From an uncultured Ruminococcus sp. (GTDB lineage Bacteria > Bacillota > Clostridia > Oscillospirales > Ruminococcaceae): a DNA stretch of 14,373 nucleotides. Made by a program: the position numbers and the translations under genes. The number at the start of each line of letters is the position of its first letter. Position 1 is the first letter of the stretch. The notes under the pieces were generated by a model. The model saw only the letters and a list, made by a program, of their open reading frames with translations. It did not search any database and had not been told where the DNA came from. Below, in pieces: positions 7,561 through 14,370 of this stretch. The stretch lies in assembly GCA_947174625.1 (NCBI GenBank), contig CAMWJT010000012.1:1-14373 (forward strand), in the 5' to 3' direction.

Positions 7561-7581
7561 CTAATTTTAAAAAAAGTGCAT

Positions 7582-7622
7582 ACGTAGCCTGTGGGGGATC
7601 ATTATGCCCTCATAGGCAACGT
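7582..7622 (+). promoter_or_regulatory. Intra-operon RNA hairpin between lipoprotein and permease genes
   Basis: GCCTGTGGGGG (7587-7597) pairs with CCCTCATAGGC (7607-7617) along 11 bp with two G-T pairs and a 9-base loop. One A-A mismatch outward, ACGT (7582-7585) pairs with ACGT (7619-7622). No T-run follows, so it is not an intrinsic terminator. The position suggests an RNA stabiliser or processing site that would keep lipoprotein mRNA above permease mRNA, as known for other binding-protein-dependent importers. This role is inferred. Confidence 0.6.
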
Positions 7623-7654
7623 GTTGTATATTCTACTGAGAGGGTGAAAAGACA

Positions 7655-8683
7655 ATGGCATCAGCTGCGCAAAGCCGAATTAAATCCATTTCTTACGCCA
7701 AATACGGATACATGTTTATTGCACCTTTTTTCCTTGTGTATTGCTTTTTCCAGATTTGGCCATTGATTTACACGTTTATTCTTTCCTTCAAGGGCAACCA
7801 GAGTAACTATGATTCTTTCGTTGGTCTTGACAACTACACAACCATCCTGTTCGGACAGGGCATGGCTGCCGGTGCTGCGGCAACAAAAGCAGAATTTTTG
7901 CAGGCACTTGGCAACACATTCGTTCTCTGGTTCGGTAACTTCGTACCGCAGATTCTTCTTTCTCTTCTGCTGGCTGTCTGGTTTACCGATGCCAAAGTAA
8001 AACTGCCCGGCAAGGGTTTCTTCAAAGTTGTTATGTACATGCCGAATATCATCACAGCCGCATCCGTTGCCGCTCTGTATGTCAACCTGTTCGGCGATTC
8101 GGAATATTATTTTGTTAACTCCCTGCTGATGAATGCAGGCATGGCAGATCCGATTCACTTTGTAACGGATCCGACAATTTCTAAAATCATGGTTATGTTC
8201 ATCCAGACCTGGTTATGGTTTGGTAATACTATGATTATGCTGATGTCCGGTATCATGGGTATCAGTCCGTCTCTGTTTGAAGCTGCTGATATTGACGGCG
8301 CAAACTCCACACAGCAATTCTTTAACATCACACTGCCTCTGCTCCAGCCTATCATGGTATATACACTGGTAACATCCATGATCGGTGGTCTCCAGATGTT
8401 CGACCTGCCGTATCTGTTCCACAATGGCGCTCAGTTCTCCAGAAGCTTGGAAACAGTTGCTGTTTATATCTACTATAACTTCAACAAGGGTACTGTAGAG
8501 CAGGCAAGCTATGGTTATGCAGGTGCAGCCTCCATTATTATCTTTGGCATTACTGCAATTCTCGGCTCTGTTACGTTCTATGTCAACCGTGACCAGGATG
8601 CAGCAGCCAAGAAAAAACAGCGTAAACTCGCTGAAAAACAGCAGAAAGCAAGAGCAAAGCAGGGAGGAGGACTTACCATATGA
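7655..8683 (+). CDS. Sugar ABC transporter permease, MalF-type
   Basis: First of two inner-membrane permeases forming the sugar channel; 342 aa. ATG 7655 follows GAGAGGGTGA (7638-7647). About six hydrophobic helices are evident, beginning with YMFIAPFFLVYCFFQIWPLIYTFIL (residues 19-45). The cytoplasmic EAA loop that docks on the ATPase begins at E209 (EAADIDGANSTQQFFNITLPLLQPI), with the invariant Gly of the family. The C-terminus is a Lys/Gln/Ala-rich tail (AAKKKQRKLAEKQQKARAKQ). The stop TGA 8681-8683 overlaps the start of the second permease by four bases (ATGA), indicating translational coupling. No ATPase gene is in the locus, so a shared MsmK/MalK-type ATPase elsewhere is presumably used. 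Confidence 0.93.
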   Translation: MASAAQSRIKSISYAKYGYMFIAPFFLVYCFFQIWPLIYTFILSFKGNQSNYDSFVGLDNYTTILFGQGMAAGAAATKAEFLQALGNTFVLWFGNFVPQILLSLLLAVWFTDAKVKLPGKGFFKVVMYMPNIITAASVAALYVNLFGDSEYYFVNSLLMNAGMADPIHFVTDPTISKIMVMFIQTWLWFGNTMIMLMSGIMGISPSLFEAADIDGANSTQQFFNITLPLLQPIMVYTLVTSMIGGLQMFDLPYLFHNGAQFSRSLETVAVYIYYNFNKGTVEQASYGYAGAASIIIFGITAILGSVTFYVNRDQDAAAKKKQRKLAEKQQKARAKQGGGLTI

Positions 8684-9609
8684 GCATGCAGCAACAGTAC
8701 GGCGCACCGAAAGACAATTATCACAAGCAGATTATGATCAAGTCCACTGTGATTCTGATTGTATGTATTCTGCTGACACTGGTTTGTCTGGTACCAATTT
8801 ATATTCTGATCGTCAACGCAACACATACCCATACAGAACTTGCCGAGAATCCGTCTCAGCTGTTCTTTGGCGGTGCATTGGGCGAGAACATGAAAATATT
8901 GACCAACAACATTGCAGAAGATGCCGGCAAGGCATTGCGCAGAGTTGCCCGTCAGTATTCGAGTGTATTCAATATCGGACGTGGCTATCTCAACAGTTTG
9001 ATTATTGCAGGATGCACAACGATCCTGACCGTATTCTTCTCTGCACTGACGGCTTATGGTCTGGTTGTTTATGATTTCAAACTCAACAGCGCTGCTTATA
9101 CATTCATTATCGGCGTTATGATGATTCCGGTACAGGTATCTTCCGCAGGTTTCGTAAGATTCATGTATTCTCTGAATCTGATTAACAATTTCATTCCGCT
9201 GATTGTTCCGGCAATTGCCGCACCGGCAGTTATCTTCTTCATGCACTCCTCTTTGAAATCCACGTTCCCGCTTTCTATCGTAGAAGCAGCGAGAATTGAC
9301 GGATGCAGTGAGTTCAGAACGTTTATCTCCGTTGCAATGCCGCTGATGACACCGGCAATGGCTGTACAGGCAATCTTTGCATTTGTACAGAACTGGAACA
9401 ACTACTACACACAGAACATGATTTTGAAAAACGACAAGATGATGACTGTGCCGATCATGGTTTCCAAAGTACTCCAGTTTGACAAGGACGTAAACTATGG
9501 TGTGAACTATCTGTGTATCGCACTGTCCGTTGTTCCGATTGTCGTTGTTTACCTCGCACTTTCTAAATTCATCATCGCAGGTGTTGCACTGGGTGGTGTC
9601 AAGGAATAA
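8680..9609 (+). CDS. Sugar ABC transporter permease, MalG-type
   Basis: Second permease subunit, 309 aa, pairing with the MalF-type partner. ATG 8680 is preceded by GGGAGGAGG (8662-8670), the strongest Shine-Dalgarno in the operon, placed inside the upstream coding end. The first helix is about residues 18-45 (VILIVCILLTLVCLVPIYILIV). The family NSL segment (GYLNSLIIAGCTT) is followed by further helices. The EAA loop starts at E202 (EAARIDGCSEFRTFISVAMPLMTPAM). The periplasmic stretch between helix 1 and the NSL motif (GENMKILTNNIAEDAGKALRR and flanks) looks some 15 residues longer than in typical MalG proteins. This is the last gene of the operon; its TAA is inside a palindrome, and a strong terminator follows 48 bases later. 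Confidence 0.93.
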   Translation: MSMQQQYGAPKDNYHKQIMIKSTVILIVCILLTLVCLVPIYILIVNATHTHTELAENPSQLFFGGALGENMKILTNNIAEDAGKALRRVARQYSSVFNIGRGYLNSLIIAGCTTILTVFFSALTAYGLVVYDFKLNSAAYTFIIGVMMIPVQVSSAGFVRFMYSLNLINNFIPLIVPAIAAPAVIFFMHSSLKSTFPLSIVEAARIDGCSEFRTFISVAMPLMTPAMAVQAIFAFVQNWNNYYTQNMILKNDKMMTVPIMVSKVLQFDKDVNYGVNYLCIALSVVPIVVVYLALSKFIIAGVALGGVKE

Positions 9610-9625
9610 TTATATTATAATTATT
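9605..9625. repeat. A/T-only perfect palindrome spanning the permease-2 stop codon
   Basis: Arms AATAATTATA (9605-9614) and TATAATTATT (9616-9625) flank a single T. The TAA stop is 9607-9609. It is separate from the true terminator at 9657-9708. Confidence 0.75.
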
Positions 9626-9656
9626 TCCGGAAATTTGCAGAATATTCAAAAATTTT

Positions 9657-9708
9657 CGCCTGTTTCGCCGGAATTTCAGAATTCCGGCATGAAACAGGCG
9701 CTTTTTTT
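9657..9708 (+). terminator. Strong intrinsic terminator of the transporter operon
   Basis: CGCCTGTTTC (9657-9666) pairs with GAAACAGGCG (9691-9700), and GCCGGAATT (9667-9675) with AATTCCGGC (9680-9688). That makes a 19-bp stem with a 2-base AT bulge and the loop TCAG. It is followed by one C and seven Ts (9702-9708), with a second T-run shortly after. Confidence 0.96.
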
Positions 9709-9738
9709 ATATTTTTTTGTAAAGACAATGATATTTGC

Positions 9739-9767
9739 TTGACAATGTAATTAAAATATAGTATAAT
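9739..9767 (+). promoter_or_regulatory. Perfect-consensus sigma-A promoter of the small ORF
   Basis: TTGACA (9739-9744), a 17-base spacer and TATAAT (9762-9767): both boxes match consensus exactly. Transcription would start near 9774, within 20 bases of the start codon at 9791. Confidence 0.88.
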
Positions 9768-9790
9768 GCAGGAAGAAAGGGGTACTATTT

Positions 9791-9967
9791 ATGGCACAAA
9801 CAAACATAAGCGTTCGCATGGATGAAGAATTAAAAATGGATGTCAGCAAGCGAATTGGTGCAGGTGTTGGCATTTTGCCGGTTCTGCCTGAAAATTTTGA
9901 TGTGACTTTTCAGGCAATGGATCAGGAGATTGAATCGGCATTTGAAAGCAGTGGTTTATTAGATTAA
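9791..9967 (+). CDS. Small protein with RelB/DinJ-antitoxin-like N-terminus, probably truncated
   Basis: A 58-aa ORF with a good ribosome binding site (AAAGGGG 9776-9782, 8 bases before ATG) and a perfect promoter. The first 16 residues, MAQTNISVRMDEELKM, match the DNA-binding beta strand and early helix of RelB/DinJ ribbon-helix-helix antitoxins, which are usually about 85-100 aa. The expected helix 1 / helix 2 segment is missing. The rest (IGAGVGILPVLPENFDVTFQAMDQEIESAFESSGLLD) is acidic and I do not recognise it. No toxin gene follows; the ORF ends tail-to-tail with the topoisomerase gene, overlapping it by nine bases. Likely possibilities are an antitoxin remnant after an internal deletion, or a solitary small regulator. 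The other two frames are closed, so a simple frameshift does not restore a longer antitoxin. Confidence 0.55.
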   Translation: MAQTNISVRMDEELKMDVSKRIGAGVGILPVLPENFDVTFQAMDQEIESAFESSGLLD

Positions 9968-12190
9968 AGCAATCTGATTGGCATCATCCAGAGTTTTTGC
10001 CATTCTTCCGATTGCTGGAATGTTCTGCACCCGGTAACAGGACAGCACTGCAGATTGTTCCGGATCCGGAATTTCGGCAGAAATGATTTTTTGCCGGGAT
10101 CTGAGCGTCATCACCTGAATCCCCTGAGAACTCCGGGTTGCTTTTTCGGAGATTAATTCTGTATGAACTAGAATCGCTTTGTTGGCATTGGATCGCAGCA
10201 GGATGTCCGTATCTTCCGGCAGGAAAATGATCTGTAATATCGGGAATTTGTCGCAAAATGCCGTTGTCAGTTTCTTCCGGTTGGTTTTGTAGGCAGACAA
10301 CGGGATTTTAGAAATTTTTCCGTTCTCGAAAATAAATAATAATTTGCCGGAATAATCCGAAGTTGCAATCATGCCAATGATTTTTTCTTCTTCCTCAAAG
10401 CCAAGCTTCACCGGGATGTACTCGCCGAGCAGACTTGCTTTGCAATCGTCAAATACACTGGCACGGATCTTGTATACCTGGGCTTTATTCGTAAAAAATA
10501 ATAATTCAGCCTTGTTCATGCCCTCGGTCTGATAGATCATCACATCATTTTCTTTTAATTTCTGTTCACCGCCCATCCGGAGTGATAACGGCGTAATTTT
10601 TTTGAAATAGCCTTCTTTTGTTAAAAAGAAATGCACAGGATAGTCCGGTTGATCGTCTTCCGGGGGGAGTTCGTCAGCATCCGTTGGCATGTAAATTTCT
10701 GTTTTCCGGGACTGACCGTATTTTTTGGCAGTTTCCCGGAGTTCTTTGATGATAATTTGCTGAATTCTGCCGGGATTGGCAAGAATGTTCTCCATATCCG
10801 CAATATCGGATCTGAGATTCTCAATGTCCTTGAGCCGATTCAGGATATATTCCCGGTTCAGATGTCTTAATTTAATCTCGGCAACATGTTCTGCCTGGAT
10901 GACATCCAGACCGAATCCGGCAATCAGATTCTCAATCACAAGCGATTCTTTGGACGTTTCCCGGATAATCCGGATGGCTTTGTCCAGATCCAGCAGAATT
11001 TTTTGTAATCCCAATAATAAATGCAGTCTGTCTTTCTTTTTGTTGAGATCAAATGCCACCCGACGTTTTACACAGTCCTGCCGGAATGCAATCCATTCTG
11101 TGAGAATTTCCCGGATGCCCATCACTCTGGGGGTATTGCCGATTAAAATATTAAAATTACAGCCAAAACTATCCTGCAATGGTGTGAGCCGGAATAGTTT
11201 CTGCATTAATTTTTCAACATCCGTGTTGCGTTTCACATCAATGGCAAGCCGGAAACCGTTCACGTCAATCTCATCACGAGCGTAGGACACTTCCCGGAGC
11301 TTTCCGGCTTTGCTTAGCTCTGTGATTTTGTCCTTGATCGCTTCCAGTGTTGTTGTATAGGGGATTTCCGTGATCTCAATGCACCCGGCATTTTTATCAT
11401 AATGCCACTTGGCACGGAGTTTGAGACTGCCCCTTCCAGTATCATAGACTTTTCTTAATTCTGTCTCGTCATATAATAAATAAGCGCCGGATGGAAAGTC
11501 CGGACTCGGGAGCGTGGATAATATATCATGTTCCGGATTGTTCATCAATGCAATACAGGTTTCGCATAATTCTGCTAAATTAAACGGACAGATATTACTT
11601 GCCATAGATACGGCAATGCCCATGTTGGCATTGACCAGGATGGACGGAAACGTCGACGGGAGTAGTGACGGTTCTAACATGGTATTATCATAATTGGGGA
11701 TGAAATCGACAGTTTCCTTGTCAATTTCACTGAATAATGCCTCACAGATCGGCGCAAGTTTCACTTCTGTGTAACGGGATGCCGCAAAAGCCATATCCCT
11801 GGAGTAATGCTTGCCAAAATTGCCTTTAGAATCCACATAGGGATGCAATAAACATTCGTTGGCTCTGGTAAGTCTGACCATAGTTTCATAAATTGCCTGA
11901 TCGCCGTGGGGATTCAGGCGCATGGTCTGACCGACGACATTGGCGGATTTGGTTCTTTGGGAATTTAATAAGCCCATTTTATACATGGTATATAACAATT
12001 TTCTGTGGGACGGCTTGAAACCGTCAATTTCGGGGAGCGCTCTGGAGATAATCACGCTCATGGCGTAGGGGAGATAATTTTTTTCAAGTGTATCTGTGAT
12101 TTCTTCTTCCTGTGTGATGCCGGCATTTTCAAACCAGGCATCAAGCATTGGCTTTGGTCTTGCCTTGGGGAAAATTTTCTTTTTTGCCAT
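9959..12190 (-). CDS. Type IIA DNA topoisomerase subunit A (ParC/GyrA-type)
   Basis: The DNA-cleaving subunit of a type II topoisomerase, 743 aa. The start ATG (12190, minus strand) gives MAKKKIFPKARPK; AAAGGG lies 10 bases upstream, and the frame remaining open further upstream is only the antisense of the neighbouring gene. The winged-helix/tower region spans about 35-500, with ALPEIDGFKPSHRKLLYTM (51-69), PHGD (94-97) and the catalytic tyrosine Y140 in ASRYTEVKL. The C-terminal beta-propeller part follows, roughly 510-743. At the quinolone-contact positions, where E. coli GyrA has S83 and D87, this protein has Q98 and E102. The match to canonical GyrA and ParC is incomplete and no parE or gyrB is adjacent, so I do not give a symbol. 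It is transcribed alone from its own promoter and is convergent with the small ORF at 9791-9967. Confidence 0.88.
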   Translation of the reverse strand: MAKKKIFPKARPKPMLDAWFENAGITQEEEITDTLEKNYLPYAMSVIISRALPEIDGFKPSHRKLLYTMYKMGLLNSQRTKSANVVGQTMRLNPHGDQAIYETMVRLTRANECLLHPYVDSKGNFGKHYSRDMAFAASRYTEVKLAPICEALFSEIDKETVDFIPNYDNTMLEPSLLPSTFPSILVNANMGIAVSMASNICPFNLAELCETCIALMNNPEHDILSTLPSPDFPSGAYLLYDETELRKVYDTGRGSLKLRAKWHYDKNAGCIEITEIPYTTTLEAIKDKITELSKAGKLREVSYARDEIDVNGFRLAIDVKRNTDVEKLMQKLFRLTPLQDSFGCNFNILIGNTPRVMGIREILTEWIAFRQDCVKRRVAFDLNKKKDRLHLLLGLQKILLDLDKAIRIIRETSKESLVIENLIAGFGLDVIQAEHVAEIKLRHLNREYILNRLKDIENLRSDIADMENILANPGRIQQIIIKELRETAKKYGQSRKTEIYMPTDADELPPEDDQPDYPVHFFLTKEGYFKKITPLSLRMGGEQKLKENDVMIYQTEGMNKAELLFFTNKAQVYKIRASVFDDCKASLLGEYIPVKLGFEEEEKIIGMIATSDYSGKLLFIFENGKISKIPLSAYKTNRKKLTTAFCDKFPILQIIFLPEDTDILLRSNANKAILVHTELISEKATRSSQGIQVMTLRSRQKIISAEIPDPEQSAVLSCYRVQNIPAIGRMAKTLDDANQIALI

Positions 12191-12233
12191 GTGATCGGAT
12201 CCCTTTCTTTCTGTAATATTTTCTGACTTTACT

Positions 12234-12262
12234 ATCTTAGCATATTTGAAATTGTTTGTCAA
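12234..12262 (-). promoter_or_regulatory. Promoter of the topoisomerase gene
   Basis: Minus strand: TTGACA (plus 12257-12262), 17 bases, TAAGAT (plus 12234-12239), with TG one base before the -10 box. Transcription would start about 37 bases before the start codon. Confidence 0.83.
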
Positions 12263-12298
12263 GAAAAAATTATTTTTAAAATACAGAGGTGAATGATT

Positions 12299-12739
12299 AT
12301 GTATAAAACCTGTCAATGTGGCAATGTACTCCATGACAGTATTATCCCTAATAGCTATATATTTCATGTCTATGCAGATCCGGAAGAATGGACAATCCGA
12401 AAAATGTGTTATCTGGACAGCCGTTATTATAAGAAACTTCTTTCGCATAGAGTTGCCTGGCACTGTGAGGACTGCCACAGAATTTATCTGTGGACAAATG
12501 CAGGTTGTGGAATTTTTTATTTTGCAGGAATGAAAAACATAATCCCGGCACAGAAATATCAGCTTTTTATTGCGATGAATGATTATCAGGTCGGCATTAC
12601 AGGAGAGATGATCCGGAAACAGGGTGTAGAAACAAAATTTTACAAGGCTTATCAGGTCCATGCAGATTCTGAAAAAAACAGATTCTGGGTAAGATGCCCA
12701 AAAACAGGGAGATATTTTGAATTTCGGGAACAATCATAA
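12299..12739 (+). CDS. Hypothetical protein with CxC and CxxC metal-site-like motifs
   Basis: A 146-aa protein I do not recognise. ATG 12299 is chosen over ATG 12293 because GAGGTG (12286-12291) is 7 bases upstream of it but only one base from the other. The N-terminus has C5-Q-C7-G, and the middle has WHCEDCHRIYLW (C56 and C59). Two such cysteine pairs would suit a structural zinc site, though only the cysteines are seen, not the metal. The second half is rich in aromatic residues (IFYFAGMK, AQKYQLFIAMNDYQV). No signal peptide or membrane helix is evident. It is a single gene, divergent from the topoisomerase and convergent with MscS, ending at a shared hairpin. Its promoter is not clear; the 5' region overlaps the divergent topoisomerase promoter. 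Confidence 0.72.
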   Translation: MYKTCQCGNVLHDSIIPNSYIFHVYADPEEWTIRKMCYLDSRYYKKLLSHRVAWHCEDCHRIYLWTNAGCGIFYFAGMKNIIPAQKYQLFIAMNDYQVGITGEMIRKQGVETKFYKAYQVHADSEKNRFWVRCPKTGRYFEFREQS

Positions 12740-12765
12740 AAAAATACCCTCAACAGGGCATTTTT
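12738..12765 (-). terminator. Shared terminator between two convergent genes
   Basis: Arms 12740-12750 and 12755-12765 form an 11-bp stem with a 4-base loop and CCCT/AGGG core. On the minus strand the one odd pair is G-U and seven Ts follow, so it should end MscS transcription. On the plus strand the same position is an A-C mismatch with five Ts, so termination there should be weaker. It begins at the stop codon of the plus-strand gene. Confidence 0.78.
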
Positions 12766-12790
12766 ATCTGAAATATTGATATTCAGGATT

Positions 12791-13675
12791 TCATAGTTTT
12801 GTGCATTCGTGCAGATGAATATCCGCCTGCGGATAGGGGATGCTGATGTGATTGGCATCAAATGCCTGTTTGATTTGCTCATGCAGGTCATAATATAATT
12901 TCCAGTAATTTTCGTTTGTCGTCCAGACTCTCACATAAATCATAACGGCGCTGTCTGCCAGTTCTCCGACTCTGACGGTGTAATCCTGGTCATGTAATAC
13001 AAATTCATGCTTGTCCAGAATCCCGGAAATGATTTTTTTGGCAAAATTTTCATCACTGTCGTAGCCAATTCCAAAATTAAGATCCAGTCTGCGTTTCTGA
13101 TCTTCGGAGTAATTTAAGATCACAGCATCCGAAATTTTACGGTTCGGAATAAATACTGTTGTGCCATCCGCTTTTTTCATTTTGGTCTGGAGAATCCCGA
13201 TCATCTCGACTGTCCCGGTGATACCGTCAAATTCAACAAGATCGCCGACTTTGAGTGGCTTGGAGAATAAAATCAAAAATCCGCCGGCGACGTTTGCAAG
13301 ACTGTCCTGCAAGGCAAGTCCGATTGTTAAACTGATTGTGCCGATTACGGTAATAATCGAAGTCATGGGGACATTCAGGACGGATAATACAATCACAATG
13401 ACAAGTACATAGAGAATAACCCGGATCAGAGACTGTAAAAATCCGCTAGCAGTCGGATCAAGTTTGCTTTTCTGGAGCGTTCTGCTGACGAATTTCATCA
13501 GGAATTTTGCAAAAATTAATCCTAACAGCAGTATGATCACAGCAAACCCGACGGACGGGAAGATTCCCTTGACAAAATCGCCGATTCCCTGAAAAATTGA
13601 AGTGACATGTTCTGTCTGTTCTGTAATTACTTCGGAAATCTCTCCGACAACTTCGTTAGATTCTAATTCCTGCAT
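12791..13675 (-). CDS. Small-conductance mechanosensitive channel, MscS family
   Basis: A 294-aa inner-membrane channel that opens under membrane tension and releases solutes during osmotic downshock. Three hydrophobic helices are visible: about residues 40-62 (VGFAVIILLLGLIFAKFLM), 84-105 (VILYVLVIVIVLSVLNV) and the pore helix near 115-138 (LTIGLALQDSLANVAGGFLILF). The MscS beta-domain follows, with KPLKVGDLVEFDGITGTVEMIG and the signature IPNRKISDAVILNYS. A cytoplasmic C-terminal domain completes it. Length is close to that of E. coli MscS (286 aa). The ATG at 13675 has AAGGA 11 bases upstream. The first 35 residues are acidic and polar, a slightly long periplasmic N-terminus. It is divergent from the OadG gene. 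Confidence 0.94.
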   Translation of the reverse strand: MQELESNEVVGEISEVITEQTEHVTSIFQGIGDFVKGIFPSVGFAVIILLLGLIFAKFLMKFVSRTLQKSKLDPTASGFLQSLIRVILYVLVIVIVLSVLNVPMTSIITVIGTISLTIGLALQDSLANVAGGFLILFSKPLKVGDLVEFDGITGTVEMIGILQTKMKKADGTTVFIPNRKISDAVILNYSEDQKRRLDLNFGIGYDSDENFAKKIISGILDKHEFVLHDQDYTVRVGELADSAVMIYVRVWTTNENYWKLYYDLHEQIKQAFDANHISIPYPQADIHLHECTKL

Positions 13676-13709
13676 GTTTTTACCAGTCCTTTCCGGAAAA
13701 TTTTATATT

Positions 13710-13739
13710 ATTATAGCATATCCGGACATATTTTGTCAA
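13710..13739 (-). promoter_or_regulatory. Promoter of the mscS-type gene
   Basis: Minus strand: TTGACA (plus 13734-13739), an 18-base spacer and TATAAT (plus 13710-13715), with an upstream TATGC forming an extended -10. Transcription would start about 28 bases before the start codon. Confidence 0.83.
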
Positions 13740-13740
13740 T

Positions 13741-13760
13741 AGAGATCCATAGAGATCCAT
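13741..13760. repeat. Two tandem copies of AGAGATCCAT in the divergent promoter region
   Basis: A perfect 10-bp direct repeat sits immediately upstream of the MscS -35 box and 33 bases upstream of the OadG -35 box. A 10-bp period places both copies on the same face of the helix, as would suit a regulator binding in tandem. It could also be a chance duplication. Confidence 0.6.
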
Positions 13761-13793
13761 AAAAATCAGAAAAGAAAAATTTTTAAAAAAGGC

Positions 13794-13822
13794 TTGCAAA
13801 TCCTGTAAAAGTATAGTATAAT
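13794..13822 (+). promoter_or_regulatory. Promoter of the OadG-like gene
   Basis: TTGCAA (13794-13799), a 17-base spacer, and TATAAT (13817-13822). The leader from about 13829 to the start codon is T-rich and contains no evident hairpin. Confidence 0.8.
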
Positions 13823-13884
13823 AAAAGTATCTGGATTTTTTTATTTTTATTATTTTATTTTTCAGTTAGGAGCGTGAAAAATCT

Positions 13885-14370
13885 ATGAATCCTTTATTAC
13901 TGGCAAGTCCTATGATCCTGCTGGCAGGAGGAATCGACGGCAACAAGCATCTTGACAATTCCGAACGATGGGGCATTACGCTTGTTGGTCTGGGCATTGT
14001 CATTGCCGCACTCGCACTATTGGTTGTCATTATTTTCTTGTTCGGCAAGATCTTTGAAGCCATTAATGCGAAACAGAAAGCAAAAGAGACGGCAATTGCA
14101 GAGCAGAAAAAACCAAAAAATGTCCCACCTGTGAAAAAAGCACCTGCTCCGGCAGCAGTCAAGCCAGATCCGGTAAATCCTGCAAATCCTGGATCTGTGG
14201 AGGATGAGGAAGTCATTGCTGTAATTTCCGCAGTCGTTGCCATGATGAGTGAGCAGGACGGCAAGACCTACACCGTCAAGTCCGTCAAGACAGTCCCGAA
14301 AAACCAGGGCTTCAGTAATCGCAGTGCATGGGCAATGGACGGTCGCCGGCAGCATGAATCTCGAGTCTGA
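13885..14370 (+). CDS. OadG-like gamma subunit of a sodium-pump decarboxylase
   Basis: A 161-aa membrane protein resembling the gamma subunit of biotin-dependent, Na+-translocating decarboxylases (oxaloacetate or methylmalonyl-CoA type). This subunit helps assemble the carboxyltransferase and membrane subunits. A hydrophobic, signal-like N-terminus (residues 1-17) precedes a clear membrane helix at about 31-53. Then come a charged stretch (KAKETAIAEQKKPK), a Pro/Ala/Lys linker (74-105), and the C-terminal family block DEEVIAVISAVVAMMSE with YTVKSVK and SAWAMDGR. The ribosome binding site is TAGGAG (13867-13872), 12 bases before ATG, rather far. The gene is complete; its stop is three bases from the window end. 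The biotin carrier and other decarboxylase subunits would be expected immediately downstream. The substrate is not determinable here. Confidence 0.85.
   Translation: MNPLLLASPMILLAGGIDGNKHLDNSERWGITLVGLGIVIAALALLVVIIFLFGKIFEAINAKQKAKETAIAEQKKPKNVPPVKKAPAPAAVKPDPVNPANPGSVEDEEVIAVISAVVAMMSEQDGKTYTVKSVKTVPKNQGFSNRSAWAMDGRRQHESRV

Noticed and set aside
8578..9246. Minus-strand ORF of 222 codons opposite the permease genes
   Set aside because: It lies opposite two clear ABC permeases, has an odd Cys/His/Asn/Gln-rich composition and no start signals; it is a shadow of the coding strand.
12191..12733. Upstream extension of the topoisomerase reading frame to about 924 residues
   Set aside because: The extension has no family similarity, lies antisense to the 12299-12739 gene, and would start upstream of the gene's own promoter. 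ATG 12190 has a ribosome binding site and a normal N-terminus.
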